A stretch of DNA of 64,000 nt from Sorghum bicolor (taxonomy: Eukaryota > Streptophyta > Magnoliopsida > Poales > Poaceae): NCBI RefSeq assembly GCF_000003195.3, contig NC_012873.2, forward strand, positions 13,415,894 through 13,479,893. Direction: 5' to 3'. Below, piece after piece: positions 42,739 through 54,938 of this stretch. Below the pieces are notes generated by a model, which searched no databases, was not told where the DNA came from, and worked only from the letters and a program-made list of their open reading frames with translations. The translations under genes and the position numbers were made by a program. Position 1 is the first letter of the stretch. Each line of letters opens with the position of its first letter.

Positions 42739-45660
42739 TGTAACACCCAAATTTTTTATTTCAATTAATAGGAATTAATTTGATTTATCTAAGTATTTTT
42801 GTGAACATTTAATGTAGTAATTTCAATAAATTTTATTGAAATTAAAATCCATCATAAAGTATAGTAACTTGTTTATGCATTCATGCTGAAGCATATTTTA
42901 TTTTGTGTTGGTTGCCTTTGGCTAGAATTTAATTGCATTCAAAATTCTATTTGGAAAATGTTTTGAAGAAAAGGAAATAAAAAAACAAGAAAGGCCAGTA
43001 GCAGCAGCGGCTTGCCAGCCCAGCTCGCGGCCCATTTTCCCCGCAGCCCACGCGCGCCCCACCTCTCCCCTCTCCCTTCTTCGGCTGACGGCCGAGACCG
43101 CTGCGACACACGCTGACACCCGGGCCCCACCTGGCAGTGCCCTGCCCTCCCTTCTTCCTTCGCTCGTGACCGAGCCGGAGTTGAGGGCGTCTACCGAATC
43201 TTCCCAATCCCGATTTCTCAGGGATTCGATCTCCCTGAGTCCTTTTTAAGCACCGTGGAGCAAACCACGACTTCCTTTTCCATCTATCGCACCGGGGAAG
43301 CCCCTCTAACCCTTGTTTGGCGAGGTCTAGATCCCGCCGAACCTGTCCCCAAGCCGCCGTCGTGATTGTCACCAATCGAAGCTTCTCTGCGGCTTGAGAT
43401 TCGTCGCCGAGGTCCGCGTGGAGTTTCCAAAGTCGCTGAGCCTCTCCATTCTCTCTCTCGTGTGATCTAAGCCGCGCTAACCGCTGCCGAACCTACAGGA
43501 ACGCTTTCGGCCGCCATTCGAAGCACTACACCGCCCTCGTGGATTCCTCGTCCCTGTCTTTGTGCTAGGTGAGTTCGCACAAAGCTCCGCTTTGTTTCCG
43601 TACCCTCGGCTAGGAGAATGGTGCACTGAATCGCGAGGTGGGTGATCTCCGGTGAGGTTTTCGGCCTCACGGCCATGGCGCCACCGAGCCGGGCCTGGGC
43701 TCCGGCGGCCGGCCGCCGCCTGGGACTCTCCCAGCTGAATCTCAGCCGTTGGATCGGCCCTGGATGGTTAGGATTAGAAGGTACCCCTTCGAGGGGATTT
43801 TTCTTTAAGAGACCCTGGAAAAATTGAGACTCACCCCGTGGTCCTTGGCGCCCTGTGCAAGTTTCCGCTTTCCAAGTTAGAAAGTGTATTCCTATCGGTT
43901 GAGTTCAAATGCGCTTTCTAGAAATTACAGTTTTGCTATTGGTTTTGTTTTGGTCATAAAATATTTGTTTTAACTCCGTTTTGGTCCATTCAAATTTCGT
44001 TAGATTCATATTTACGAGCTCTACATGTTAGAAGTATTATTTCACTGTTTTGAATCTTTTTAATTTCGTGGTACTATTTAATTAATTATTTCTCTATAGG
44101 AATCTTGGAAAATTCATAACTTCTACGTTTTAAATCCGATTTTCGTGAACTTTATGTTTGTGTGATCGTAGCGCTGCATAGAACATTTTGATAAACTTTT
44201 ATCTTTGTTTTACTACTATTTGGTGTATTGTTCTAATTATATCTTGCTTGCATCGTGTATGATTGTCTACATTGGATTGCGTGTTGTTGATTGATGATCG
44301 AGTATAGACGGTGAGCGATACGTTGGTGATCAAGGTCAAGCTTTTGACGACCAACAGCAGTCTCAGGAGAGCTTTGATCAAGGCAAGTATAACTTGAGAC
44401 CATCCTTGTTACCTATACACAATTAATACAATATATCATATGCATGTGTCTACCTTGATGACCTTAGCAAAATTATAGATGATTGTTATCCTGAATTTCT
44501 TGTTACCTATTTGGATATGCATTTGCGGTAGTTCTTGCTAGTGTTTGATTAATAATCCATGATCTTGTAATATGAATATTTGGATATACAATAAACAATA
44601 AAATAAGCTTTCTAGCAACTTGAACATAAAGGGTGGAAAGAACTCTAGCTTTTGCTAGATTGATCTTGACCCTCCATAAGGACTTATCCCTTGGCAAAAG
44701 CTGGGACAACTCGTACAACCATGAGGGCTACATGGCTCTGGTTTTAGCTCAGTATGAGGACCTTTTTCTAGCTTGTTAGCGGTTACCTTAAATGGCGTAA
44801 GAATGGCTAGACACGTTGGGTATAGTGTGGCCTCTATCCATGTGTATAGGCTGTGGGTTATGTGCCATGGAAGGGGGGCTCTATATCTGCCTGCTGAGTG
44901 AATCTAATGGCCCTAATTTGTTAGACGAAACCTTTAAAAGGCTTCATAGTGATCCCTGCCGACCTTCCTAGGAAGGAGGTTAAGAGACTTGCAACCTCGG
45001 GCGAAAGGGTAAATCACGACTCATGGGTAAAGATGTACAACCTCTGCAGAGTGTTAAATCTGGTATACTAGCCGTGCCCACGGATACGGGTGGCCCGGAA
45101 AACTGACGGAATAGATGGACACTGATGAACATGATTAATGATGATAATTGATGGTTTATTATGTTGTTTATATGTGTTATTCTTAGTTCTTGTATACATT
45201 GATCATGTGGTTATGAGATTATTTATGCTACCTTGATATTTGCTATCCAATGATTAAACATGCTATCCACTATTAAAAGCTAAATGCAGTCAAATCAGTG
45301 GCAGCTATTTGAGCCTCATGAACCACTGGTTATACTTGTTGAGTACGATATGTGCTCACTCTTGCAATTTTCCAACACCCCAGGTTATGCAAGTGATGAT
45401 GTTTGGAATGAGGACTACCGTTATGAGTACTAGGCTTGGAGTCAACCAGTCAACAGTGTCCCTGTGTGGAGCTTCCGTCGAGAGCGTTGTTTAATATTAT
45501 TATCATTTTTGTGTAAGACTATGTGATTTATTATGTTCCGCTATGTTATAAACACTGCAATGGTACATTTGAGATTTGTCTACTTATGTGTGCGACTATT
45601 CCTTGGGCACATATGAGTCTTTTATGCATCCTATTTTGTTCTTAAAATATGGGTGTGACA
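42739..45660 (+). repeat. 5' LTR of Tekay-type element
   Basis: The ends TGTAACACCC and GGGTGTGACA are almost perfect inverted repeats; the length is 2922 bp. It is GC-rich at 43000-43760 and AT-rich elsewhere. The five bases before it are TAGTG; the partner duplication is not in view. Confidence 0.88.
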
Positions 45661-45676
45661 ATTTGGTATCAAATCC
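45661..45676 (+). other. Primer binding site (tRNA-Met type) of Tekay-type element
   Basis: ATTTGGTATCAAATCC follows the LTR and resembles TGGTATCAGAGC, the complement of initiator tRNA-Met used by chromoviruses. Two positions have changed. Confidence 0.75.
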
Positions 45677-46601
45677 TTGTTGACTGTCGGACGCAAGCCT
45701 TGTTAGAAATTGGCCGTCTTAAGGTTTTGAAATTGCTATAAAATTTTTGTTCTATAAACCTTGATATTTTATCCTATACTATATCATTTTCATTGCTATC
45801 CATCTTTACCTTGTTGCTTATTTTAAAGACTTGTTCTTACCCCCACTCTTGCTTGATATACTTTTAGAACCTTGTCTTACCACTTTCTGGCGTCATTGAA
45901 ATAGGAGTCTTAGGACCTTTACCCTTAATAGTAAGAGAACGATAGTACCGCAAGTTGAGTCAATGCTTGAAGTGTGAACTTTTGATGCTTGGTTTGGTTT
46001 GTTATTATGCCTATGTTTGATTTGGATCTTTGTAATGAGTGTAATGATCTTGTGGAAATTTCTCCATAATTTCATTGACTTTATAGGCCTAAGGCATAAG
46101 GATTAATGAACTAAATAGTTTGGTTCGGTTAAAATTCTGCTTTTATCCCTTGCTGTGTTCTGAAGCAGTCTGCACTAATTCTGGCATATCTCAAACTCTG
46201 TTCGTGCAAAGTTTATCAAATTTTTCTGGGAACAAGTAGACTATCATATCTTTCCAACGCCACAAGAATGACATTATTAACTGTTATGAGCTGTGAGTTA
46301 TGGCTGTTCAAAGTTGAGGTTTCTGTGCAGTCTGGAATTCTGGAACAGTTTCGGTTGTGCCCAGTTTTTGGTTAATTTAACGATGGAATCTGTCAATATG
46401 GTCCAAATAAAAGTTGTAGGTAATTTCTTTATCTTTCCAACGGTGTATAGAATGTATCCTTTTGAATTCTGGGACTCAAGATATGACAGATTTTCTGAAC
46501 TGCTGATGTTGGATGTTACCCAGAAAATTCCAGATTCCGTTAACTCTTGTAATTGTCATGTTGGACATTACTAAGATATGTTTCTATATCTTGGAATGCA
46601 G

Positions 46602-47620
46602 ATGGCAGCAAGGGAAAGAGGCAGAGGTAGAGGCCTTGGTAGGGGTGCTAATGCTCCAATCTCAGTGGAGGAACTTATGCATACATAGAATGAGATGATG
46701 CATGCATTCCTACAACATCTTCAGCACCAGCCTACAGCTCCACCACCACCACCACCTGCCTATGTGATGGATAAGCGTGGCGAGTTTATGAAGGGACGAC
46801 CTCCAGTGTTCACTCATTCTGCTGATCCTATGGAAGTAGATGATTGGTTGCGTGCTGTGGAAAGACAGTTAAACATAGCTCAGTGCAATGATCTAGAGAA
46901 GGTGCTATATGCTTCTGGACAGCTACAGGGAGCAGCTCAAACTTGGTGGGAATCATACCAAGCTGCTCGTCCTGATAATGCTCCCGCCGTCACTTGGCAA
47001 GAATTATGTAGAGATTTTAAGGCACGTCACATCAATGAAGGGATGATAGAGATAAAGCAAGAAGAGTTTAGATCACTCAGAATGGGCTCTATGACCGTTG
47101 CAGAGTATCATGATGTCTTTGAGCAGCTGGCTCGCTATGCTCCGAATGAGGTCAAGGAAGATGTTGATAAGCAGCGTCTATTTATGAAAGGCCTTTACTA
47201 TGATCTCAGATTGCAGTTGGCTGGAAACACTTACCCTACTTTCCAAGCTCTGGTGAACCGTGCCATTGTGCTGGATGATATGCGCAAGAGTCAGGATCGG
47301 AAGAGGAGAATGCAAGGACAAAGTTCGGGTAGTAATAACCGCCTGTGCTTTGGCTCTCAACAAGGTTTCCATCAGAGTTATCAGGGACCAGTTAGTCAGT
47401 GGAACCATGATCAGTATCCTCAGCATACCAGAATCAACAGCAGAGTGGGAATCAGCGCTTTCATTTTCAGCAACGTAACTCTTATTAGTAGCAGGATGGT
47501 CGACAGACACCTCAATCAAGGAATCCTAATGCCACCCCTAGGAAGAACAGTGCTCCCAAGACTCCTAACAGGTGTTTCCACTGTGGAAAGGATGGACATA
47601 TGTCTTATAATTGTCCAAAG
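46602..47620 (+). pseudogene. Tekay-type gag
   Basis: The ATG at 46602 begins MAARERGRGRGLGRGA. A TAG at 46686-46688 interrupts before NEMMHAFLQHLQ. The capsid domain contains PMEVDDWLRAVERQLNIAQC, AAQTWWESYQ and RHINEGMIEIKQEEFRSL. A frameshift near 47430 and two adjacent TAG codons near 47487 precede the zinc knuckle [14 protein letters not shown] (about 47577-47620), which is in the frame of the downstream pol. The leader 45677-46601 has no other coding feature. Confidence 0.88.
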
Positions 47621-48797
47621 AATTTCAACCCACAGAATTCCCAAGGGCAAAACAGCAACCAGGAGAACAATCGGACACCTAACACTAGAAGAGTGAATCA
47701 TGTGTCTGCAGAGACAACTATGGAGGATCCTAAAGTTATGATTGGTATGTTTGATGTCCATTCCACTCCCGCTACCGTTCTTTTTGATTCTGGAGCTTCA
47801 CATACTTTCATTTCACAAGCTTTTGTTAGAACCCATAATATACCTGCTTGTGCCATGAAGAGCCCCATAACCGTAAATTCACCAGAAGGGACTATACCAG
47901 CTTCACATTGTTGCTTTCCAGTTAATTTGACTTTAAGGGGGGTAGACTTTAAAGTGAGCCCCATAGTGTTGAGAACAGTTGGAGTTGATCTCATATTGGG
48001 TACAGATTGGATGATGCAACAAGATGCAAAGATTGAGTGTGAAGGGAAGGTAATGGAACTAACATCACCAACTGGAGACCGACTCAAGGTAGAGGTTAAG
48101 GTGCAGGAACAAAAGACTTCCATAGTGAACCAGTTGAATGAAGATGCTAAACCTCAGGACCGTGTTGTGAATGAATTCCCAGATGTATTTACAGATGAAT
48201 TGCCGGGTATGCCACCTAACCGTGACATCGAGTTTATAATTGAATTACTAGCTGGTACTGCACCTATCGCTAAAAGACCATATAGAATGGGGGTTAATGA
48301 GCTAGAAGAACTTAAGAAACAAATAAAGGAATTGCAAGATAAAGGGTTCATTCGTCCTAGTTCATCACCATGGGGTGCACCAGTTATCTTTGTTGATAAG
48401 AAGGATGGTAGTCAAAGGATGTGTGTTGATTATCGGTCACTTAATGAGGTCACTATCAAGAATAAATATCCCTTGCCTAGGATTGATGACTTGTTTGATT
48501 AGCTAAGAGGTGCTTGTGTGTTCTCTAAGATTGATTTGCATTCTGGTTATCATAAATTGAAGATTCAGAATTCAGATATACCAAAGACAGCTTTCACATC
48601 AAGGTATGGGTTGTATGAGTATACAGTTATGTCTTTTGGTTTGACCAATGCACCAGCTTACTTTATGTACATGATGAATAAAGTATTTATGGAGTATCTT
48701 GATAAGTTTGTGGTGGTCTTTATTGATGATATTCTGGTATTCTCTAAAACCAATGAAGAACATGCTGAACATCTGAGAATGGTCTTACAGAAACTAT
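47621..48797 (+). pseudogene. Tekay-type protease and truncated reverse transcriptase
   Basis: The retropepsin active site is [13 protein letters not shown]. Reverse transcriptase motifs include [55 protein letters not shown] and the catalytic [15 protein letters not shown] at 48500-48502 falls between PRIDDLFD and LRGACVFSK. The frame ends at [10 protein letters not shown], where the inserted LTR begins at 48798. Confidence 0.92.
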
Positions 48798-50437
48798 TGG
48801 GTATTCTTAACATCATTACCAAAAGTAGACTTAGTTTTCTAATTCTGATAACGGTGCCAAAAATGCCAAACCTATCTCTCATACCACTTAAGCCAAGTTG
48901 TCATCCCCAGCATGACATGAGAGACGCGGTATTAAAATATGCAATTGCTCTTCTAAATAAATAATGAATGAGATCTGCAAGCGCACAGATTAATACCAAT
49001 GTAGCATTTTAACCGGGAAGTATTCCAGGTATCGTTATTTATATTTTTATCACTGGGAAGGGATTAGCAATCATCAATATTGATTACAGAATGGAATATG
49101 AGATTGAGTATCTATCATTGCATGTATAATTGAGAACATTTATATAATTCTTTCATACAGGGCTAAGTGTCACATAAAAGATATATGAAGTAATGAATAG
49201 TGACAAAGATAATTAATCTGATCAGCATAACTTAGCCACATATAAATATGATAAGCACCTCAATCAGATATTCTAGAAAGTCATTAGCATGGTATTAGAA
49301 CAAACTACAAGAATATTTCCTAAGTTATTCTCAACTATATAGTCTAGCATTATCATAGTTAGTGCAATCATACTTAGCAATCATTGCGAGACAAGACTAC
49401 GCCCATGCATAGTGATATTAGCAAGGTAAATGAGAAACATAGCAATCACCCCCCTGTAATAATATTGCTCTACCAGCCCAATACACGAGAGGGGGACTAT
49501 ATAAGAATCAATGAAGCTGTCACTATCACGAACTACCCCACGATCTGGCATATTGGGTACAATCGCAGATAAATACAGTATAAGCACCACGCCTACACAA
49601 TATCTATCATTTACCCATGGATCCGATGGATAAACACTATACGATCCTAAACATGTATATAGATCCAATCTAACTAAGACAAGTATATAACTATGATAAA
49701 CTAAGAACAATATAATCTTGAATATAAACAAGTAGAGCAAAGTCATAAGCAATATATTGAAGTAGAACAAAGTCATATTCATAACATTGAAGAACAAAGA
49801 TGATTAGAAGAACAATTAGAAGAACAATTAGAGAATTACCAAGAATCCTCTTGACAGATCCGGAAACCAATCGAAGATTGACTCCTTCTAGTTCTAATCC
49901 TATGTAGCTATGCTAATCTAGATATCTAATTGATGTGGTGGCTCTAATCTTGATCAGAGGCTTCTTCTCCCTTATGGAATAATGAATTAGGGTTGAGAGG
50001 CTCCCTCCTCCAGGGGCCAGGGGGTCTGGTTTTATAGTCCCTTCAAGTGAATATGGGCCGTTGGATCAAACCGACATTGATTGAACGGTTATCCTTGATC
50101 CTTTAGGTCGGTGGAGATTAGTCCCGAAAGAGAGTCCTGTTTGGACTCCAGGAGGGGGCGGGCGCCCAGTGCCTGGCCCTGTTCGGCCTCCGCTTCCTTC
50201 CCGTGGCTTCTGGAGTCTTCTAGATGTAAGATAATTGCGCGGCACGTTGATATCTCTATGTAATACCGACGTGTGGGCCTTTCTTCCGTATTTCCTGATA
50301 ACCCCCTGCAGAAATAGACAAACACCAAAACTCGTGGAATTCTATCAGATAAAACCCTAAGTCTGGATGTTGATTTCATTTTGATCCTTTTCTTTGTTTA
50401 TTTGATAATTAAATTTGATACTTAAGGATCGTCAACA
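48798..50437 (-). repeat. 3' LTR of Athila-type element
   Basis: 1640 bp, TGGGTATT...CAACA on the plus strand (TGTTG...CCCA on the minus). The first 640 bp match 56100-56737 closely. It is followed by AACTCCCCCAAGCTT, which on the minus strand is the polypurine tract. Confidence 0.9.
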
Positions 50438-52728
50438 AACTCCCCCAAGCTTACCTCTTGCTCGTCCCTGAGCAAGGATAATCTCAGCGATGGATCAGAA
50501 GTTGTTGTAATGCCTTTAAAAATTGACGGTACACATGATTTTAAATAAGGTCTCATCTCTGAGTTAGAGTAAACTATCAAGAACTAAAACTTATTCATTT
50601 TACCTTTCACCATGGGACTTGTAACCGTCACTTCTGTCTTGAGTAGTTAAAAGATAGAACAGTCTAGTCAAGTTCCATGTCTCTTATTCTTGATCAGCTA
50701 TAGCTCTAAAGTTTTTGCAAATTTTCAAATAAAACTCAGAGATTCCTTGTATAACTCTCTCATATCTCTCTTTTGTGGTATTTTTGGATCCTTACCAAGG
50801 CAGTGATGGTATATGCCTTCTCTCAATATATATATGGTATTTATGGTATAAAGCATATTGCCCTCTCTCTCACCCTACTCTAATAAGGTTTTAATATCTG
50901 GAGCTCATAGGTGGAAGATAAAGTATACATACTCACAAGACATTTATTGTATAGTCAAACCATGGATCCAAAGAAACAAATCAATAAGTCAAATCAAGAT
51001 GTGCATGTGTGGTGAATGAATGGTGTATGGTGATGATGGTGATAACAATGGTGAAAGTATAATTCTACTTTTTCTCTTTGAGGGGATACATACCTTCCTT
51101 GCTCTCTGAAACTTTGTGAGAAGAATGAGATGCTCTTCTTTTTCTTTTCTCTCAGGTGGGTATCTTGTACCCCTAATTCTACTGTCGGACACTTGTCCAT
51201 TTTTACCTCTCGTCTCACTTTTTCTTTTCTTTCGAGGTTCTGGGCACTTGCCCCTTTTTATTTCCTCGTATATTTTTTTTCTTTTTTTTAGAGCACTCAT
51301 CTCTTGAGATGGTATAGCAAGTGGTAATAACAGGATAACTTAAGCATTTATTTCACAGGGGAAAACAAAGATGTTTTTGGCTTTTCTCTCCCGGATTAGG
51401 AGTAGAATATTTTTGGGTGGTTCTAGAGATGGAAATGAGTGGATATATGTGGATGGTACTTCCGGAGTAGAAGCAGCATATGTGAGTGAACGTGCAAGTG
51501 AATCTTGATTTAAACCACATGACAAGCTCCTAAGGGTCTACACAGCTTGACCACACTCAATGCTCATAAGTAGTAAAAAGTAAATGTGTGGCTCAAAGTC
51601 TAGCAAACATGTATATATGGCTGTGGTAGGAATTTAAACTCTCATCATACAGGAACTCATCATGCAACATTTTAAATATTTTCAAAGATAAAATTCTCCA
51701 GAATTCTAGCATCTCTAGGAACAGATAAACAACAGCTCAACCTTCCCATATCATATCCGTTAACAACTTAGACTTCAGATCAAGTTTTCTTCCCACAAGT
51801 TTAGGTTTAGAGCAAGCTTTAAATTATAACAGTTATGTCTAAACTTGAGAGAGAACTCAAATTTAAAAATTAGGCAGAGCAACTATTCATCATATCCATG
51901 CTAGAGTTTTTTTTATTAAGATTCAGATTAGCATAGCCACTTTATTTATTTATTAAGCATACTAAGTAAAAGATATATATATATATATATAAGCACAAAA
52001 TCTTTATTTAGTTTTCCATAGTAATGTATATTTTAATATAGTATAAGTATAAAGATAGATAGAAATACTTAGCGGGATAAATGGGGGTGCTCTCCCCCAA
52101 GCTGAATTTTGACGTAATTTCTCTTGATGTAGCTAGCAGGTGGCAGAGGTGTATTTGAAAGTCGGCAGTATTCTGACAGCGATTAGAATGTCCTCCGTCT
52201 GCTAGTCTTCTTGATTCTTAAATTCTATGGAGCTCAAATAAACAACAAAGCTTGTGGAACTGATTAAGTGTTAGCATAAATATCTAGCCTTCATCATATT
52301 GAGTCTCCTGAATAACTATTACTCCCTATTTTTATATTTTTTATTTTATAAAGTAGAAAAAATATTTTTATGCCACCACAGTGAATGTACTTATGGGTTT
52401 TATGCCACTCGTATACTCACATGGGGCTTACTGTTTTTTTTACCTTTTTATTTTCTTTTTAGGATAGTATTAACATAATTAACTAAGCAAACTATTTTAA
52501 ATAATTGAAAGGAAAAAGATAACTACCAAGTTTACCTCTTGGCAAAGCGTTCAGTGTTTTTAAGTCCTCCGAACGGGACTCTCCGTTTTCTCAATTCTCG
52601 TGGGATTCGTTGGTTGGCGTAGTCGGTACTTCCGGCGGCGCCTCCTCTTCATGTATAGTTATCTTCTCTCTGCATACCTGACTCGGTGCTACGGTCTCCT
52701 CTGGATAATTCTGTTTAAACTGTACGTC
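50438..52728 (-). other. Non-coding 3' part of Athila-type element
   Basis: No protein domain was seen in 2.3 kb where polymerase and integrase would be expected in an autonomous relative. It starts (minus strand, 3' end) with a polypurine tract and GGACGAGCAAGAGGTAAGC. Another CTCCCCCAAGCTG tract at 52094-52106 is a second polypurine-like site. A TA microsatellite lies at 51975-51990. Confidence 0.6.
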
Positions 52729-53200
52729 TTATGACCTCACAACTTCTCCTTCATAGTATGCCCATCCGTCCTTGATGATTTCCCTCCTCTGGTTGCGATT
52801 GCATCGTTTTTTGACCTGCTTAGATTCTTCAACGATATAGTTAGGGTCAGTAAAATAGCGGCGCAACTTCTCTGAGGGGAAGTGCATATGGACTTCTCCG
52901 GTTCCAATGTAGATTATTGCTTTAACGGTGCTGAGGAACGACGGTCTTCCAAGGATGATGGGTGGATCGTACTCGTCTTTTCCCATGTCAATAACCTAAA
53001 AGTCTGTGTAGACAAAATGATCGTCTATTTTAACTCAGACATCAGTTACCGTACCTTTAACCTCTCGAAATGTCTGATCTGCCATCTAGAGCTGAATGTA
53101 TATTGGTTTTAGGGGCATGGTTCCGAACAAGAGCCGATAGGTGACTGAGGCCATTATGTTGACGCTCGATCCGGTGTCGCAAGTCGTCTTGTAGGAGTTG
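52729..53200 (-). pseudogene. Second retropepsin-like domain of Athila-type element
   Basis: A second aspartic-protease-like unit follows the first: CDTGSSVNIMASVTY, then, after TAG at 53086-53088, MADQTFREVKG..., and after TAG at 52996-52998, VIDMGKDEYDPPIILGRPSF and AIIYIGTGEVHMHF. Both stops sit where Gln is expected. Its active-site triplet is the standard DTG. The frame ends at 52729. Confidence 0.7.
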
Positions 53201-54235
53201 TATGTATTTATGGAGCAATAGATGCTTGGCATTCCTGGGTCGTCCTTCTTGGTCAAAAATGGTGAATTAAGTCGATGATCTTGACCTCCATGAACTGCAG
53301 TGACCATCTTAGCTGACTCGGTCCACACTTGCTTGTTCCTGTTCCTCCTATTGGTCCTCTTCCTTGATTCACGTCTGTATTGATCTGGGATTTGTGTAGC
53401 CTTGTTCTTGAAGGAAAACGTCTCCTTCTTCCCTCTGATATAGAAACTGATCTTGGTAGCACTAGCGTAGATGACAGCTCCCGAGGTGTTTAAGAATGGC
53501 CTCCCTAAGATGATGGGTGCTCTCTCATCATTACCGGTCTCTATCACCACGAAGTCTGCTGGGGCATATAAGGTACCAACTCGGACGCAAAGGTTCTTCA
53601 ATATTCCTTTTGGAAAAATTATCGTCTGATCTGCAAACTGCAAACACATGGTTGTTTCTAATAAAGGATATGTAAAGAATTTTTCATAGAGTACCCTGGG
53701 TATAATGTTGACACTAGAGCCAAAGTCACAGAGTGCTTCTGGGACGTCCACCATGCCGATGGAGATCGGGATGACGGGGCGTCCTGAATCACCTCTCTTG
53801 ACCGGTAGAAGGTCAGTAGTGAATTCAGTGACGGGGTTACTCCAATTACCTGCATCAAACATGTCTACAAGATTTGCAAATTCTAATCCTTCCGATTGTG
53901 ATGGTATACCGAGGTTAGTAGTAGGAACAGCAGCAGCTATTTGATTTAACTGGGATTCAATCATTTTGTTAAAGCTAATTTGATTCTTGATGGCAGTAGA
54001 GAAATTATCCATTCTATTATTTATATTTTCTAGCATTTTATCATTTGATGGCAGTTTCTTAGATAGGTTCTCCATTAGCTTTCCTTGATTAGACACTAAC
54101 TCTCTCAAAGGTGGAAAATTATTAGTATTATTGTAAGAATTATTACCTTGATAATTACCTGAGTAGTTAGGTCTTTGTTGATTCCAACCTTGATTTTGTT
54201 GAGGACGGTTGTAGTTGTTGTTGTTGATGTAGTTC
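53201..54235 (-). CDS. Athila-type gag C-terminus and first retropepsin-like domain
   Basis: The open frame continues gag beyond the solo LTR with an Asn/Gln-rich linker (NNNNYNRPQQNQGWNQQRPN), a heptad-like region (LMENLSKKLPSNDKMLENIN) and then a protease fold: PEALCDFGSSVNIIPRVLYE, CVRVGTLYAPADFVVIET, APIILGRPFLNTSG. The active-site motif reads DFG rather than DTG/DSG, so catalytic activity is questionable. A basic linker (RRESRKRTNRRNRNKQ) leads to the second domain. Confidence 0.7.
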
Positions 54236-54933
54236 TGTTGACACCGTTTTTGGGCACGCGTCCATGATTGGTAAAGTGTAGGTCGGCAAAATAAGGCGGC
54301 AGTGCTTGATCTACAGGGTGAGTTACCGATGAAGATGGTTGCCGATGGAAGGATGGTTGAACGTGACCAAGTCCATAGGTGATGATGTGTTTGTGCCGAT
54401 GGCTGTGACAAAGGAGTCTGCCGATGATGTAGGGGAAGAACCTGGAAGTTGCCGATCGGCTTGTGAGGGTGTTTTAGTTTGTCACGTAAGGGTGGTTTTA
54501 CGTTTTCCTTAGTTATTTAGGTCGTTTTGTACACGGATTCTGTTTAAATTTGGAATTCGAATTCTAGTCGTGTCTGGTTGTAGCTCTTTGAGCAGGGTAT
54601 AAATGTAGACCCTAGGGCCTTGTAATAGACATCTAAATCAATCAATCAAACACAAGTTTTTACTCATATTCCAACATCTACTTTTCGACGACTTCGTCAT
54701 ACTTTTTTCCTTTTCATTACGAGTTCTTAGGAGTTCGTCGACTTAAGCTCGGTGTATTCTCGAGTTCCGCGTGAATACCTCTTGGCCGTGACATCCGGGT
54801 GCATCGCTGTTGTCGGGACCAAAGTATTCGAGTTATCACCTTTGCCGATACTAAGGTCAAATTGGCTGGCACACCTTAACGTTTAAATCGGGTATTAGCC
54901 CTTTGTGTTTGCAGATCAGCTTTTGCACCAACA
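54236..54933 (+). mobile_element. Solo Tat-family LTR inserted in Athila gag
   Basis: 698 bp from TGTTGACACC to GCACCAACA, nearly identical to the LTR at 56921-57618, flanked by perfect AGTTC duplications (54231-54235 and 54934-54938). No internal sequence, so it arose by LTR-LTR recombination after insertion. Confidence 0.95.
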
Positions 54934-54938
54934 AGTTC

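Larger units (their letters stand above)
42739..48797 (+). mobile_element. Tekay/Del-type chromovirus, 5' part only
   Basis: A 2.9-kb 5' LTR, leader, gag, protease and the beginning of reverse transcriptase are present. The element stops abruptly at 48797 where the Athila-type element starts. RNase H, integrase, chromodomain and 3' LTR are not in the window. The long TGTAACACCC...GGGTGTGACA LTR and tRNA-Met-like primer site fit the Tekay lineage. Confidence 0.88.

Noticed and set aside
43467..43827. Open frames in the Tekay-type LTR
   Set aside because: They fall in the GC-rich part of the LTR, on both strands, and match no domain.
51116..51307. Short open frames in the 50438-52728 Athila interval
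   Set aside because: Phe/Ser- or Lys/Arg-rich translations of pyrimidine-rich non-coding sequence, with no reverse transcriptase or integrase motif.
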